Below, one piece after another: positions 1 through 6,744 of a DNA stretch of 11,853 bases; positions within the stretch are counted from its first letter, which is position 1, and the number at the start of each line of letters is the position of its first letter. A program made the translations under genes and the position numbers. This DNA comes from Pedosphaera sp. (GTDB taxonomy: Bacteria > Verrucomicrobiota > Verrucomicrobiae > Limisphaerales > Pedosphaeraceae): assembly GCA_028293265.1 (NCBI GenBank), contig JAQGPB010000265.1, positions 1 to 11,853 of the forward strand, read 5' to 3'. Below the pieces are notes generated by a model. It saw only the letters and a list, made by a program, of their open reading frames with translations. It was not told where the DNA came from and ran no database searches.

Positions 1-31
1 CGCGCCCCGGCCACTCCCGCCCGTCGCCCTG

Positions 32-143
32 CCCTCAACCCTCAACCACTTCGGCGCGGAGTTTCTCACCAAATCAGTCCAAATTTGCGCGCAACCCCGC
101 TTTCCCGTCCCACCCTCAACCCTCAACCAAAAACCCTCAACCA
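32..143. repeat. CCCTCAA heptamer repeats in three clusters
   Basis: The 17-mer CCCTCAACCCTCAACCA, two heptamers CCCTCAA plus CCA, occurs exactly at 32-48 and again at 113-129. A shortened copy, CCCTCAACCA, lies at 134-143. The 64 bases between the first two copies are not repetitive. The exact match of the two 17-mers suggests duplication or a dispersed repeat family. No coding role is apparent. Confidence 0.7.
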
Positions 144-155
144 TTCGCGTACCCG

Positions 156-185
156 CCTTTTTCCACCTTTTTCCGCCTTTTTCCG
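156..185. repeat. Three tandem T-rich decamers
   Basis: Three copies of CCTTTTTCC(A/G) follow one another at 156-165, 166-175 and 176-185. They differ only in the last base. An A/T-rich stretch with nine T in a row (196-204) follows. The 10-bp period is near the helical repeat, so such a tract could bend DNA or affect promoter activity (inference). Confidence 0.65.
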
Positions 186-234
186 CAAAATAAAATTTTT
201 TTTTGTGCTGATCGAAAACAGACAGTCCGCCATC

Positions 235-264
235 CGTCGCTTTGCGTCGCTTAACGTCGTTTCG
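235..264. repeat. Three tandem CGTCGYTT-type decamers
   Basis: Units CGTCGCTTTG, CGTCGCTTAA and CGTCGTTTCG occupy 235-244, 245-254 and 255-264. This is a second 10-bp-period tract with a sequence unrelated to the T-rich decamers at 156-185. Its last unit forms the left arm of a palindrome. Confidence 0.5.
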
Positions 265-272
265 CCGAAACG
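258..272. promoter_or_regulatory. 15-bp palindrome, possible operator
   Basis: CGTTTCG at 258-264 and CGAAACG at 266-272 are perfect inverted copies around a single C. The palindrome lies about 70 bases upstream of the proposed GMC promoter. The size and symmetry suit a dimeric regulator, but no regulator can be named and no second copy was noticed in the window. It could instead be a by-product of the overlapping decamer repeat. Confidence 0.3.
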
Positions 273-343
273 GCAGCCCGATAACTGGCAGGACGGCCAA
301 ACTCGGATGTCAGTGCTTTCACTGCTTTTTGACTTGCGCGGGA

Positions 344-374
344 TTGACCTCAAGGCTGGCGATGGTGTTAAAAT
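344..374 (+). promoter_or_regulatory. Promoter of the GMC gene, predicting a leaderless mRNA
   Basis: A -35-like TTGACC (344-349) and a -10-like TAAAAT (369-374) are separated by 19 bases. The spacing is long, but TGT directly before the -10 box makes an extended -10 element, which tolerates a poor -35 arrangement. Only six bases separate the -10 box from the ATG at 381, so transcription would begin at or very near the start codon. Confidence 0.45.
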
Positions 375-380
375 TCGGCC

Positions 381-2102
381 ATGCCTCTGATTACCAGCAG
401 CAAGACGAAGGAAAATTACGATGTGATCGTCGTGGGGTCGGGCGCAGGCGGTTCGATGGCGGCTTACGTGCTGGCCATGCAGGGGGTGAAGGTGCTGATG
501 CTCGAAGCGGGGCGCAATTACGAACCGACCAAGGAAACCGCCATGTGGAACCTCCCGGCGGAAGCCCCGTTGCGCGCGGCGGCGACGCCCGACAAGCCGT
601 TTGGATTTTACGACGCGACGGTGGATGGCGGCTGGCGGGTGCCGGGCGAGCCTTACACGAATGCGCCGGGCACAGATTTTCAATGGTGGCGCGCGCGGAT
701 GCTGGGCGGCCGCACGAATCACTGGGGGCGCATCGCCCTGCGTATGGGGCCATACGATTTCAAACCGCAGGCGCGCGACGGGCTGGGCATAGACTGGCCG
801 ATTTCCTACGAAGACCTCGCGCCCTATTACGACAAAACCGAGGCGCTCATCGGCGTATTCGGCTCGAATGAAGGTCTGGAAAACACGCCCAACTCCTCTC
901 CCGGTGTGCTGCAACCGCCGCCCAAGCCGCGCGCCTGCGAGTTGTACACCAAAAAATATTGCGACAAGCTCGGCATCCCGGTGATCCCGTCGCACCTGGC
1001 GATTCTGACGAAGCCGTTGAATGGGCGGCTGGCCTGTTTTTACGCAACCAGTTGCGGACGCGGTTGCGCAATCAAGGCCAACTTCCAATCCACAACCGTT
1101 TTGCTGCCACCCGCCATCGAAACCGGCAACCTGGATATCATTACAAATGCGATGGTTCGGGAAGTGACCTTGGATAGTGCCGGGAAGGCCAATGGCGTAA
1201 CCTATGTTGATAAAGAAACTCTAAAAGAGGGCCGTTTTTCTGCAAACGTCGTCGTTTTGGCAGCCAGCGGCTGCGAGTCCGCCCGAATTTTGCTGAATTC
1301 GAAGAGCAAGTTGTTTCCCAACGGTTTAGCCAATAGCAGCGGGAAAGTGGGCCGTTACTTGATGGATACGGTCGGCGCGGGTTTGGCGGGGCAGATTCCG
1401 GCCCTGGAAAACGTGCCGCCGCACAATGAAGAAGGCGTTTCGGGCATGCACATGTATATGCCGTGGTGGGGTTACAAGGACCAGACTGCGGGCAAGCTCG
1501 ATTTTCCGCGCGGTTATCACATTGAATTCGGCGGCGGACGGCGGATGGTTCATGCCGGGGATTTTGACGGGTTGGAGCAGTTTACGGGCGGGAGTTATGG
1601 GAAGAAATTCAAAGAAGATGCGCGGCGTTATTATGGATCGTTCCTGTGGTTTGATGGCCGGGGTGAAATGATTCCAAATGAGGATTGTTATTGCGAGATT
1701 GATCCCGAGGTGAAGGACAAGTGGGGAATTCCGGTGCTGTGGTTTCATTGGAAGTGGGACCAGCACGAGATCAAGCAGGCGGCGCATATGCAGAAGACGT
1801 TTGCGCAGATTATTGACGCAATGGGAGGAAAGTTGGTCAATGGCTCTGAACTGGAAGGCGCGAAAGCGATTGAGCCGGGCGGGAAAATCATCCATGAGGT
1901 CGGCACGACCTGCATGGGCGCGCACAAGGAAAAGTCAGTATTGAACCAATATTGCCAGGCTTGGGATGTGAAGAATCTTTTTGTGACGGACGGCGGGCCG
2001 TTTCCGTCGAACGCGGACAAGAATCCGACGTTGTCCATTTTGGCGCTGGCTTGGCGGAGCGCGGATTATCTGGCGGACCAGCTTAAGAAGGGGAACCTTT
2101 GA
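381..2102 (+). CDS. GMC family FAD-dependent oxidoreductase
   Basis: This is a 573-residue flavin oxidoreductase of the glucose-methanol-choline family, which oxidises alcohols, sugars or polyols with FAD; the substrate cannot be read from sequence. The N-terminal Rossmann motif GSGAGGS (residues 19-25) followed by LEAGRNYEP is the FAD ADP-binding site. GGRTNHWGR fits the family's flavin-contacting loop. The C-terminal domain has HEVGTTCMG (from His505) and DKNPTLSILALA (Asn548), matching the His/Asn active-site pair. Cysteines 219, 225 and 229 form the CGRGC-type cluster seen in the gluconate-dehydrogenase-like branch. No signal peptide or Tat motif is visible, so it is probably cytoplasmic. 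No small subunit or cytochrome partner is adjacent. Length is normal for the family. The start is supported by homology beginning a few residues later and by the -10 box just upstream. Confidence 0.93.
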   Translation: MPLITSSKTKENYDVIVVGSGAGGSMAAYVLAMQGVKVLMLEAGRNYEPTKETAMWNLPAEAPLRAAATPDKPFGFYDATVDGGWRVPGEPYTNAPGTDFQWWRARMLGGRTNHWGRIALRMGPYDFKPQARDGLGIDWPISYEDLAPYYDKTEALIGVFGSNEGLENTPNSSPGVLQPPPKPRACELYTKKYCDKLGIPVIPSHLAILTKPLNGRLACFYATSCGRGCAIKANFQSTTVLLPPAIETGNLDIITNAMVREVTLDSAGKANGVTYVDKETLKEGRFSANVVVLAASGCESARILLNSKSKLFPNGLANSSGKVGRYLMDTVGAGLAGQIPALENVPPHNEEGVSGMHMYMPWWGYKDQTAGKLDFPRGYHIEFGGGRRMVHAGDFDGLEQFTGGSYGKKFKEDARRYYGSFLWFDGRGEMIPNEDCYCEIDPEVKDKWGIPVLWFHWKWDQHEIKQAAHMQKTFAQIIDAMGGKLVNGSELEGAKAIEPGGKIIHEVGTTCMGAHKEKSVLNQYCQAWDVKNLFVTDGGPFPSNADKNPTLSILALAWRSADYLADQLKKGNL

Positions 2103-2109
2103 GGAAAGC

Positions 2110-2162
2110 ACCAAGCGTCCAAGCTCCAAGCTCCAGAGAATAACCAAACGCTAAATTCCAAC
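2110..2162. repeat. Degenerate 7-bp-period repeat (CCAAGCT type)
   Basis: CCA- or CTA-starting motifs recur every seven bases in two phased blocks. The first has CCAAG or CCAGA at 2119, 2126 and 2133; the second has CCAAA, CTAAA and CCAAC at 2144, 2151 and 2158. A related CCAAG lies at 2111. The tract sits directly behind the GMC stop codon. Its imperfect units resemble the degenerate heptamer repeats I associate with Verrucomicrobiota and similar environmental genomes (from memory). No coding or terminator role is evident. Confidence 0.5.
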
Positions 2163-2190
2163 CGGAGGCGATGGGTTTTACGGCGATATT

Positions 2191-2219
2191 TTGCGGGAGT
2201 TGACGAGGTGTGCTATTGT
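2191..2219 (+). promoter_or_regulatory. Candidate promoter of the DUF4864-like gene
   Basis: A -10-like TATTGT (2214-2219) preceded by TGC forms an extended -10 element. A weak -35, TTGCGG (2191-2196), lies 17 bases upstream. A TTGACG at 2200-2205 is closer to the -35 consensus, but is only 8 bases from this -10. Transcription would start near 2226, just before the ATG of the small ORF at 2229. Confidence 0.3.
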
Positions 2220-2228
2220 GCCGCACAG

Positions 2229-2285
2229 ATGTTGTGCGCCGGAGGGAAGGCAGTGGTTTTGCGTCCGCCGTCGCGGAACATGTGA
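2229..2285 (+). CDS. Candidate 18-codon leader ORF
   Basis: An ATG at 2229 opens an 18-residue frame, MLCAGGKAVVLRPPSRNM, that stops with TGA at 2283-2285. The stop is immediately followed, in the same frame, by GTG and then ATG, the start of the membrane protein gene. The ATG lies nine bases after a candidate -10 box, so it would be the first codon on a nearly leaderless mRNA. Translation coupling across the stop is conceivable, because the downstream gene has no clear ribosome binding site. The peptide matches nothing I recognise, and the frame may be chance. Confidence 0.2.
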   Translation: MLCAGGKAVVLRPPSRNM

Positions 2286-2288
2286 GTG

Positions 2289-2813
2289 ATGAAAGCTCAA
2301 TTTAATCTGGTGCGGTGGATCTTGGTGGTGACACTGGGTTGCAGCCTCGGCTTGATTGCGGTTTTTGTCCTCGTTGCCCTGCGCCCGTTGTCGGATGACG
2401 CAAGCGGCGGAAATATTTACGTAAGGCATCAGTTGCAGCGGCCGCAGTTGGAGTTCCGGCTCACTGAGGCGGAGATGGAGAAGGATCTGAGGCGGGTCAT
2501 CGAAGCGCAACTGGCGGCGTTCCGCCAGGATGATTATCCCACGGCTTACAAATATGCGGCGTCGGGGGTGAAGGCGCAGCTTCCGTTGCCAGCTTTTGAA
2601 CGGATGGTGAGGCAAATGTATCCGCTGATTGCACAATCCAGTTCGGTGCAATTCGGGGTGATCCTGGACAATGGGGAGGAGGCGATGGTGAACGTGACGG
2701 TCGTGGGAACGTCAGGTCGCTCGCGACATTATCAATATTTCCTGCAGCACGAAGTCTCGGGATGGAGAATTTATGGCGTAGCCGAAGTCAAGCCCCGGGG
2801 GATCACGATTTAG
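2289..2813 (+). CDS. Membrane-anchored DUF4864-like protein
   Basis: This 174-residue protein has a short cytoplasmic tail, one hydrophobic segment at about residues 8-32 (an uncleaved anchor or signal peptide) and a soluble domain outside the membrane. From about residue 62 it reads as a helix followed by an NTF2-like cone fold: VIEAQLAAFRQDDYPTAYKY, then a region rich in beta strands ending in SGWRIYGVAEVK. This matches my recollection of DUF4864, a family of unknown biochemical function. The cysteine in the hydrophobic segment (VTLGC) is not a clean lipobox. ATG at 2289 was chosen over the preceding GTG at 2286; both give nearly the same protein. No good Shine-Dalgarno sequence is present. 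It converges with the DksA-like gene and is not in an operon with the GMC gene on available evidence. Confidence 0.75.
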   Translation: MKAQFNLVRWILVVTLGCSLGLIAVFVLVALRPLSDDASGGNIYVRHQLQRPQLEFRLTEAEMEKDLRRVIEAQLAAFRQDDYPTAYKYAASGVKAQLPLPAFERMVRQMYPLIAQSSSVQFGVILDNGEEAMVNVTVVGTSGRSRHYQYFLQHEVSGWRIYGVAEVKPRGITI

Positions 2814-2882
2814 CAGTTGAAGGTAACGCGGAACACTGAAGACCGGATTTGCGGCGTTCGAGGTTTTCGATTTTCGGCCGGC

Positions 2883-3437
2883 TCAGGAATTGTTTTCATG
2901 GCTTTCGGGTTCGGGTGTTTCCTCTTCCTCGGTCGCCGTTTCGCCTCCGGCGAGTGACCCGAGAGTGCCGAGGCGGGCGCGGTTTACTACTCCCGTTTGT
3001 TCCAATTGTTTTTCGGCCTCGATTCTGAAACGCGCCCAGGGAATCGCATTCAGCCGCTGCACGGGGATTGGCTTGCCGGTCAGTTCGCAGATGCCGTAGG
3101 TGCCGGCCTCGATGCGCCGCAGGGCTTCTTCAATTTCGTAGAGCGCATTTTGATCGGAGGAAAGCATGCTGAGGGCGAAGTCGCGGTCGTAGCTGTCGGT
3201 GCCGGCATCGGCCATGTGTTCGCTGTAGGTGGGTTGTTCCTCGTTGGCATCCCGAGTCAATACTCCCTTCTGGCGCAGGAAGAAATCGCGCAACTCGGTC
3301 AAGTGCCGGTAGTGGCGCTCCCACTTGGGATTGATCTTGGGCGGGGCAAGTCGCACGTTAACGATGTCTTCGGTGGCGGCTTTGGCGCGGTTGCGGGCCT
3401 CGATCCGTGGCGTAGCCTTATGTTTCTTTTTTTCCAT
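2883..3437 (-). CDS. DksA/TraR-family regulator lacking most zinc ligands
   Basis: This 184-residue protein is related to DksA, which binds the secondary channel of RNA polymerase and tunes transcription with ppGpp. Residues 1-25 are very basic. About 35-110 form helices with the acidic DSYDRDF segment (81-87), fitting the DksA coiled coil. Residues 113-146 match the C-terminal zinc-finger region (GTYGICELTGKPI, then RLNAIP). Of the four canonical cysteines at C-x2-C-x17-C-x2-C spacing, only Cys117 remains; the other positions are Thr120, Arg138 and Ala141, so a structural zinc is unlikely. Cys-poor DksA paralogues are known in other bacteria and can still act on polymerase. The acidic, low-complexity tail (168-184) is probably disordered. 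The start ATG at 3437 begins the basic MEKKKHK segment; the ribosome binding site is weak. It is divergent from the methyltransferase/glycosyltransferase operon. Confidence 0.85.
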   Translation of the reverse strand: MEKKKHKATPRIEARNRAKAATEDIVNVRLAPPKINPKWERHYRHLTELRDFFLRQKGVLTRDANEEQPTYSEHMADAGTDSYDRDFALSMLSSDQNALYEIEEALRRIEAGTYGICELTGKPIPVQRLNAIPWARFRIEAEKQLEQTGVVNRARLGTLGSLAGGETATEEEETPEPESHENNS

Positions 3438-3492
3438 CTCTCAACCTTGGTTAATGCGCCCAGATTGCAAATGGGGGACGAACCCCATCGTC

Positions 3493-3520
3493 AACGTAAA
3501 AGCGCGGCATGATTTGTCAA
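3493..3520 (-). promoter_or_regulatory. Promoter of the DksA-like gene
   Basis: On the minus strand a perfect -35 TTGACA (3515-3520) and a weaker -10 TACGTT (3493-3498) are 16 bases apart. Transcription would start near 3487, giving a leader of about 50 bases before the ATG at 3437. The site lies inside the upstream extension of the divergent operon's first reading frame, which favours the shorter start (3587) for that gene. Confidence 0.45.
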
Positions 3521-3586
3521 CGGGGCATATTGCGATGCACTTTGCCTCTCGCCATGGTTGGAGTTTTCGGCTACCAGCTTGGAGGA

Positions 3587-4981
3587 ATGATTGACCGCCG
3601 GGCATTTTATGAGCAGCGCGCCGCGTTCCGGACACGCGAGACTGACCGCCATTACCAAAAATTACTCCGAAAATATTTCACCTTTCTCGTGCCGCCGGGA
3701 CTGCGCGTGCTGGAGATCGGATGCGGGGTGGGGGACCTGCTCGAAGCCGTCAAACCCGCGCGCGGGGTAGGCATTGACTTCAGTCCGGCGATGATCGAAC
3801 TGGCCCGCAAACGACATCCGCAACTCGAATTTCAAGTCGCCGATGCCGGGGAATTTTCCGCGTCGGAAAAGTTCGATTACATCATCCTGTCCGATCTTGT
3901 GAACGATCTGCCGGATGTGCAGGCGGTGCTGGAACGGCTGCAGACCGTTGCGACGCCCAACACGCGGCTGGTCGTTAATTTTTTCAACAACCTTTGGCGG
4001 CCGATTCTTGGCGTCGCGGAAAAATGCGGCGCGAAAGCCCCGGCGCAATTGCAAAACTGGCTTTCATCCCAGGACATGGCGAATTTGCTGCACCTGGCCG
4101 GGTGGGAAGTCATCAAGACGGACGCGCGCATTCTTTGGCCAGTCGGAACGCCGCTCGTCGCGCCGCTGTTCAACCGTTGGCTCGCGCCGTTGGCGCGGAA
4201 TTTTTGCCTGACCGTGGCGATGGTTGCGCGCCCAAAACCCCAGCCTTCCACCCGCCCGCACTATCGCTGCTCGGTGGTCATTCCCGCGCGCAACGAAGCG
4301 GGCAACATCGAGGCCGCGGTGCAGCGCACGCCGGAAATGGGGCTGGGCACGGAAATTATTTTTATCGAAGGCCATTCGAAGGACAACACGTGGAAAGAAA
4401 TTCACCGCGTCGCCGAGAAAAATCCGCAGCGGCAGATCAAAATTCTCAAGCAGCAATCGAAGGGCAAGGGCGGCGCGGTGCGCGAAGCCTTCGCCGCCGC
4501 GACGGGCGACATCCTGTTCATTCTCGACGCGGATTTGACGATGCCGCCTGAGGAGCTGCCGAAGTTTTACGAGATTGCGCGGTCAGGCACGGCTGAGTTT
4601 GTGAACGGCGTGCGGCTGGTTTATCCGATGGAGGACCAGGCGATGCAGTTTCTCAACATGATCGCGAACAAGGCGTTCAGCCTCACCTTTAGCTGGCTGC
4701 TCGGCCAGAACATCAAGGACACGCTCTGCGGCACCAAGGTGCTTTTTCGCGCGGATTACGAGGCCATCGCGCGCAATCGCGCCTACTTCGGCGACTTCGA
4801 TCCGTTCGGCGATTTCGACCTGATCTTCGGCGCGGCAAAGATGAATTTGCGCATGGTGGACCTGCCGATCCGCTACCGCGCGCGCACCTACGGCGAGACG
4901 AACATCCACCGCTGGAGCCATGGCTGGCTGTTGCTGCGCATGGTGCTGTTCGCGGCGCGGCGGATGAAATTTTTGAAATGA
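3587..4981 (+). CDS. Methyltransferase/family-2 glycosyltransferase fusion protein
   Basis: The protein (464 residues from this start) joins two enzymes. The N-terminal part (about 1-215) is a class I SAM-dependent methyltransferase: motif I is LEIGCGVGD (42-50), followed by GIDFSPAMIELA and the acidic DYIILSDL. The C-terminal part (about 226-464) is a GT-A, family 2 glycosyltransferase: VVIPARNEAGNI (230-241) starts the nucleotide-sugar fold, DADLTMP (314-320) supplies the metal-binding DxD, and YGETNIHRWSHG (435-446) resembles the end of dolichol-phosphate mannosyltransferase-like enzymes. The acceptor is probably a polyprenyl phosphate or glycan (inference). There are no clear transmembrane helices apart from a hydrophobic patch near 446-457. 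The ATG at 3587 was chosen because homology starts soon after; GGAGGA touches it with no spacer, and in-frame ATGs at 3509 and 3554 add non-conserved residues. The stop overlaps the next gene by ATGA. Confidence 0.88.
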   Translation: MIDRRAFYEQRAAFRTRETDRHYQKLLRKYFTFLVPPGLRVLEIGCGVGDLLEAVKPARGVGIDFSPAMIELARKRHPQLEFQVADAGEFSASEKFDYIILSDLVNDLPDVQAVLERLQTVATPNTRLVVNFFNNLWRPILGVAEKCGAKAPAQLQNWLSSQDMANLLHLAGWEVIKTDARILWPVGTPLVAPLFNRWLAPLARNFCLTVAMVARPKPQPSTRPHYRCSVVIPARNEAGNIEAAVQRTPEMGLGTEIIFIEGHSKDNTWKEIHRVAEKNPQRQIKILKQQSKGKGGAVREAFAAATGDILFILDADLTMPPEELPKFYEIARSGTAEFVNGVRLVYPMEDQAMQFLNMIANKAFSLTFSWLLGQNIKDTLCGTKVLFRADYEAIARNRAYFGDFDPFGDFDLIFGAAKMNLRMVDLPIRYRARTYGETNIHRWSHGWLLLRMVLFAARRMKFLK

Positions 4982-5721
4982 CGCCGCTCGCGCAACATCA
5001 GCTCGAGATACAAAAAAACCTGCGCGCCTGGAATGCCAAGCCGCTGCTCCAAAAAATCTACGCCGGTTTTTACCAGCGCATCCTCGCGCTGATTGACACG
5101 CAAATCCCCGGACGCATTGTCGAAATCGGTTCGGGCATTGGCAACTTAAAGACCCATCTGCCGTCGGCTATCACCACCGATCTCTTTCCCAATCCGTGGC
5201 TCGACGTTGTCTGCGACGGCTACGAGCTTCCTTTTGCGAACGAGACGCTCTCGCATCTGGTGTTGTTCGATGTGTTTCACCATCTGCGCGCGCCGAATGC
5301 ATTTCTCCGCGAAGCCCGCCGCGTGTTGACTCCGCGCGGACGGATTATCCTTTTCGAGCCGTATATCAGTTGGAGCAGCTTCCCGGTGTATGGCCTGCTC
5401 CACCACGAACCCGTCGCGCGAAAAGCGCCGATCAATTTCGCCACTGAACTCCCGCGCCCACGCGATTACTACGCCGCCCAAGGGAATGCCACGCGACTTT
5501 TTTTTCATCGTGAAATTGCCAATTGGCCTGAAAGCCAAGGCTGGGCCATCCTGCACACCCGTGCGTTCAGCAGTTTCAGTTATCTGTTGAGTGGCGGGTA
5601 TAGCAAACCCGCAATGTATCCGGGAGGCGGGCTAAATATGTTCAGAAGCTGGGATGAACTTCTTTCCAATTGGCCGCGCTTATTTGCCGGACGCTGTCTG
5701 GTCGTATTGCAGCGCAACTGA
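4978..5721 (+). CDS. Class I SAM-dependent methyltransferase
   Basis: This 247-residue methyltransferase of the UbiE/Methyltransf_11 type carries the SAM-binding motif VEIGSGIGN (48-56), then an acidic strand end TTDLF (66-70), a motif around DGYELPFANETL (80-91), LFDVFHHL (96-103) and the post-motif RRVLTPRGRIILFEP (114-128). The rest is a variable substrate region with several aromatics. Its ATG overlaps the TGA of the fusion gene, so the two are almost certainly co-transcribed and translationally coupled. It probably modifies the same glycan or lipid-linked product, but the target is unknown. It lacks signal or membrane segments. The gene ends only six bases from the stop of the convergent asd gene, and I see no hairpin terminator between them. 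Confidence 0.85.
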   Translation: MTPLAQHQLEIQKNLRAWNAKPLLQKIYAGFYQRILALIDTQIPGRIVEIGSGIGNLKTHLPSAITTDLFPNPWLDVVCDGYELPFANETLSHLVLFDVFHHLRAPNAFLREARRVLTPRGRIILFEPYISWSSFPVYGLLHHEPVARKAPINFATELPRPRDYYAAQGNATRLFFHREIANWPESQGWAILHTRAFSSFSYLLSGGYSKPAMYPGGGLNMFRSWDELLSNWPRLFAGRCLVVLQRN

Positions 5722-5727
5722 AAAGAT

Positions 5728-6732
5728 TCACTTCATCAACACTTCCGCAATCTGCACGGCATTAAGCGCCGCGCCTTTGAGGAGTTGGTCGCCCGCGACC
5801 CAGAAGCAGATGCCGTTGTCGAGCGCGCAATCCTTGCGGATGCGTCCGACCTGGCAATTGTATTTCTCGGCCACGTAAAGAGGCAGGGGATATTCGGCCT
5901 TCTCAGGCGCGTCCACAAGGTCAAGGCCGGGGGCTTTGGCGAGAACTTTGCGCGCGGCTTCGACGGTGACAGGTTGCTCGAACTCCGCGCTGACGGCGAC
6001 GGAATGCGCGCGGTAAACCGGCACACGCACGCAGGTCACGCTGGCGCGGAACGAAGCGTGATGCATGATTTTGCGGCCTTCGTTCTCCATCTTCATTTCT
6101 TCCTTGGTGTAACCGGTCGGCAAAAATGAATCCACGTGCGGCAGTACGTTGAAGGCGATCTGGTGCGGATAAACTTCCTTGGTGACCGCCTGGCCGGCGA
6201 CCACTTGGCCCACCTGCCGCTCCAATTCCTCGATGGCCTTCGCGCCGGTGCCGGACACGGCCTGGTAGCTCGACGCAAAAATGCGCTTCACCGTGAAAGC
6301 CTGGTGCAACGGATAAAGCGCCATCAAGGTGATGGCCGTGGTGCAATTCGGGTTCGCGATGATGCCCTTATGAAGTTTCACATCGGCAGCGTTGATCTCG
6401 GGCACGACGAGCGGCACCGATTCCTCCATGCGGAACGCGCTGGAATTGTCAATCACCACGCAGCCCGTCTTGGCGGCGATGGGCGCGAATTCCTTCGAGA
6501 TGCTTCCGCCCGCGCTGAACAACGCGATGTCAACACCCTTGAACGAATCCTTGGTGAGCTCGGTCACGGTGAGTTCCTCACCGCGGAACTTAAGCTGCTT
6601 CCCCACGGAACGCGCGGAGGCGAGCAGGGTCAGTTTGCCCGCCGGGAAATTGCGCTTCTCCAGCGTTTTGATCATTTCGATGCCGACGGCGCCCGTCGCG
6701 CCGACCACAGCCACATGCGGATTGCGATTCAT
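5728..6732 (-). CDS. asd: Aspartate-semialdehyde dehydrogenase
   Basis: The enzyme reduces 4-aspartyl phosphate to L-aspartate 4-semialdehyde with NADPH, the branch point to lysine/diaminopimelate, threonine and methionine. The 334 residues are typical for the family. The NADP-binding GATGAVG is at residues 11-17, the nucleophile is Cys130 in ANPNCTT, SGTGAKA (160-166) follows, and the catalytic His243 lies in RVPVYRAHS. NSSAFRM (96-102) and VPEIN (110-114) are further family signatures. It stands alone rather than next to lysC or dap genes and has its own strong promoter. The ATG is fixed by the conserved start (NRNPHVAVVGATG) and by the promoter 12 bases upstream; no Shine-Dalgarno is visible. 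It is cytoplasmic. Confidence 0.97.
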   Translation of the reverse strand: MNRNPHVAVVGATGAVGIEMIKTLEKRNFPAGKLTLLASARSVGKQLKFRGEELTVTELTKDSFKGVDIALFSAGGSISKEFAPIAAKTGCVVIDNSSAFRMEESVPLVVPEINAADVKLHKGIIANPNCTTAITLMALYPLHQAFTVKRIFASSYQAVSGTGAKAIEELERQVGQVVAGQAVTKEVYPHQIAFNVLPHVDSFLPTGYTKEEMKMENEGRKIMHHASFRASVTCVRVPVYRAHSVAVSAEFEQPVTVEAARKVLAKAPGLDLVDAPEKAEYPLPLYVAEKYNCQVGRIRKDCALDNGICFWVAGDQLLKGAALNAVQIAEVLMK

Positions 6733-6744
6733 ATAGAGCAGACA

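Larger units (their letters stand above)
1..380. other. Non-coding region upstream of the GMC oxidoreductase gene
   Basis: This stretch has no convincing gene. Reading frames that cross it lack recognisable motifs, and those on the minus strand are antisense to the GMC gene. It holds C-rich heptamer repeats, a T-rich decamer repeat, a run of nine T (196-204), a second set of decamers ending in a 15-bp palindrome, and the promoter of the GMC gene. It may be a long regulatory region, or a repeat-filled spacer behind a gene that ends before the window. Confidence 0.6.

Noticed and set aside
32..264. Repeats upstream of the GMC gene as a CRISPR array
   Set aside because: Units are 7-10 bases, tandem or irregular, with no uniform 23-50-base repeats or unique spacers, and no cas gene is present.
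123..1088. Long minus-strand reading frame (321 codons) opposite the GMC gene
   Set aside because: It is antisense to a clear enzyme gene, is rich in Arg, His and Pro as expected for a GC-rich shadow frame, and runs through the repeat region. No motif is recognisable.
3509..3586. Longer start for the methyltransferase/glycosyltransferase fusion
   Set aside because: The 26 extra residues are not conserved-looking, and this stretch overlaps the -35 region of the divergent DksA-like gene.
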